The notes under the pieces were generated by a model. It was not told where the DNA came from, did no database searches, and saw only the letters and a program-made list of their open reading frames with translations. From Candidatus Zipacnadia bacterium (GTDB lineage: Bacteria > Armatimonadota > Zipacnadia > Zipacnadales > Zipacnadaceae): a stretch of 6,196 bases of DNA. Below, piece by piece: positions 6,106 through 6,196 of the stretch. How positions within the stretch are numbered: the stretch's first letter is position 1; every line of letters begins with the position of its first letter. Position numbers and translations under genes: made by a program. The stretch spans positions 1 through 6,196 of the forward strand of contig JALGTV010000088.1 in NCBI GenBank assembly GCA_029821215.1, in the 5' to 3' direction.

Positions 6106-6135
6106 TTGTCATCCTACCTATCCATAACTGATATT
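6106..6135 (+). promoter_or_regulatory. Candidate sigma-A promoter before the helicase gene
   Basis: TTGTCA (6106-6111, five of six matches to TTGACA) is followed after 18 bases by GATATT (6130-6135, four of six matches to TATAAT) in the AT-richer gap between DUF1846 and the helicase start. This would give a leader of roughly 15 bases, just enough for the ribosome-binding site. The match is moderate and spacing is one base longer than ideal, so this is a weak call. Confidence 0.3.
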
Positions 6136-6155
6136 TTACCTTGTGGTGATATGTC

Positions 6156-6196
6156 TTGAGTATTTTAGATAATCTGAATCCTGAACAACAAAAGGC
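6156..6196 (+). CDS. Probable UvrD/PcrA-type ATP-dependent DNA helicase, first 13 codons only
   Basis: The frame starting at TTG 6156 reads (M)SILDNLNPEQQKA and runs off the window. LNPEQQKAV is the Q-motif opening of superfamily 1 UvrD/PcrA/Rep helicases, in which the Gln contacts the adenine of ATP; in PcrA it lies about at this distance from the N-terminus. GGTGAT (6145-6150) pairs with the 16S rRNA 3' end and sits 5 bases before the TTG. An in-frame TGA at 6147-6149 excludes any longer start, so TTG is the only normal start codon available. PcrA (replication-fork and repair helicase) is the most likely member in Bacillota, but only 13 residues are visible and the P-loop lies outside, so another UvrD-family member cannot be excluded. 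Confidence 0.72.
   Translation, partial: MSILDNLNPEQQK

Noticed and set aside
6069..6155. Terminator after the DUF1846 gene
   Set aside because: No stem of more than a few pairs followed by a T-tract is visible in this 87-base gap.

Overview
This window looks like a housekeeping stretch of a moderately GC-rich member of the Bacillota (Clostridia-like). The reasons are strong Shine-Dalgarno sites of the GGAGG/GGTGAT type, tightly packed co-directional genes, use of GTG and TTG starts, a DUF1846 protein and a PflX-type radical SAM protein typical of anaerobes, and a PcrA/UvrD helicase start at the right edge. The assignment to Clostridia is inference from gene content, not from a marker gene. 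All eight supported genes lie on the + strand. I see no RNA genes, CRISPR arrays, insertion sequences or integration sites.

Layout. (1) Bases 1-386 are the 3' part of a class V aminotransferase. (2) Bases 396-1340 encode a short, ACT-less D-3-phosphoglycerate dehydrogenase (SerA). Together these two plausibly make phosphoserine on the route from 3-phosphoglycerate to serine. (3) Bases 1394-2161 encode the nucleotide phosphatase SurE. (4) About 2151-3089 encodes a PflX-like radical SAM protein whose start overlaps the end of surE, so these two are probably translationally coupled. (5) Bases 3142-3894 and (6) 3923-4444 encode two proteins I cannot assign to a function. Both are cytoplasmic and rich in helix and coiled coil, and the second has a very acidic, Pro/Glu-rich tail. 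(7) After a 94-base gap with several palindromes, 4539-6068 encodes a complete DUF1846 protein. (8) After an 87-base AT-richer gap, the window ends inside the first codons of a probable pcrA/uvrD-type helicase with a TTG start.

Genes 1-6 are close enough (from an 11-base overlap to 53-base gaps) to form one transcript. The gaps before DUF1846 and before the helicase are the only plausible internal promoter or operator sites. There is no rho-independent terminator with a U-tract anywhere in the window. I see no clear new defence or mobile system. The parts most worth a second look are the unassigned gene pair, the palindrome cluster before DUF1846, and the shifted catalytic Glu motif in SerA.
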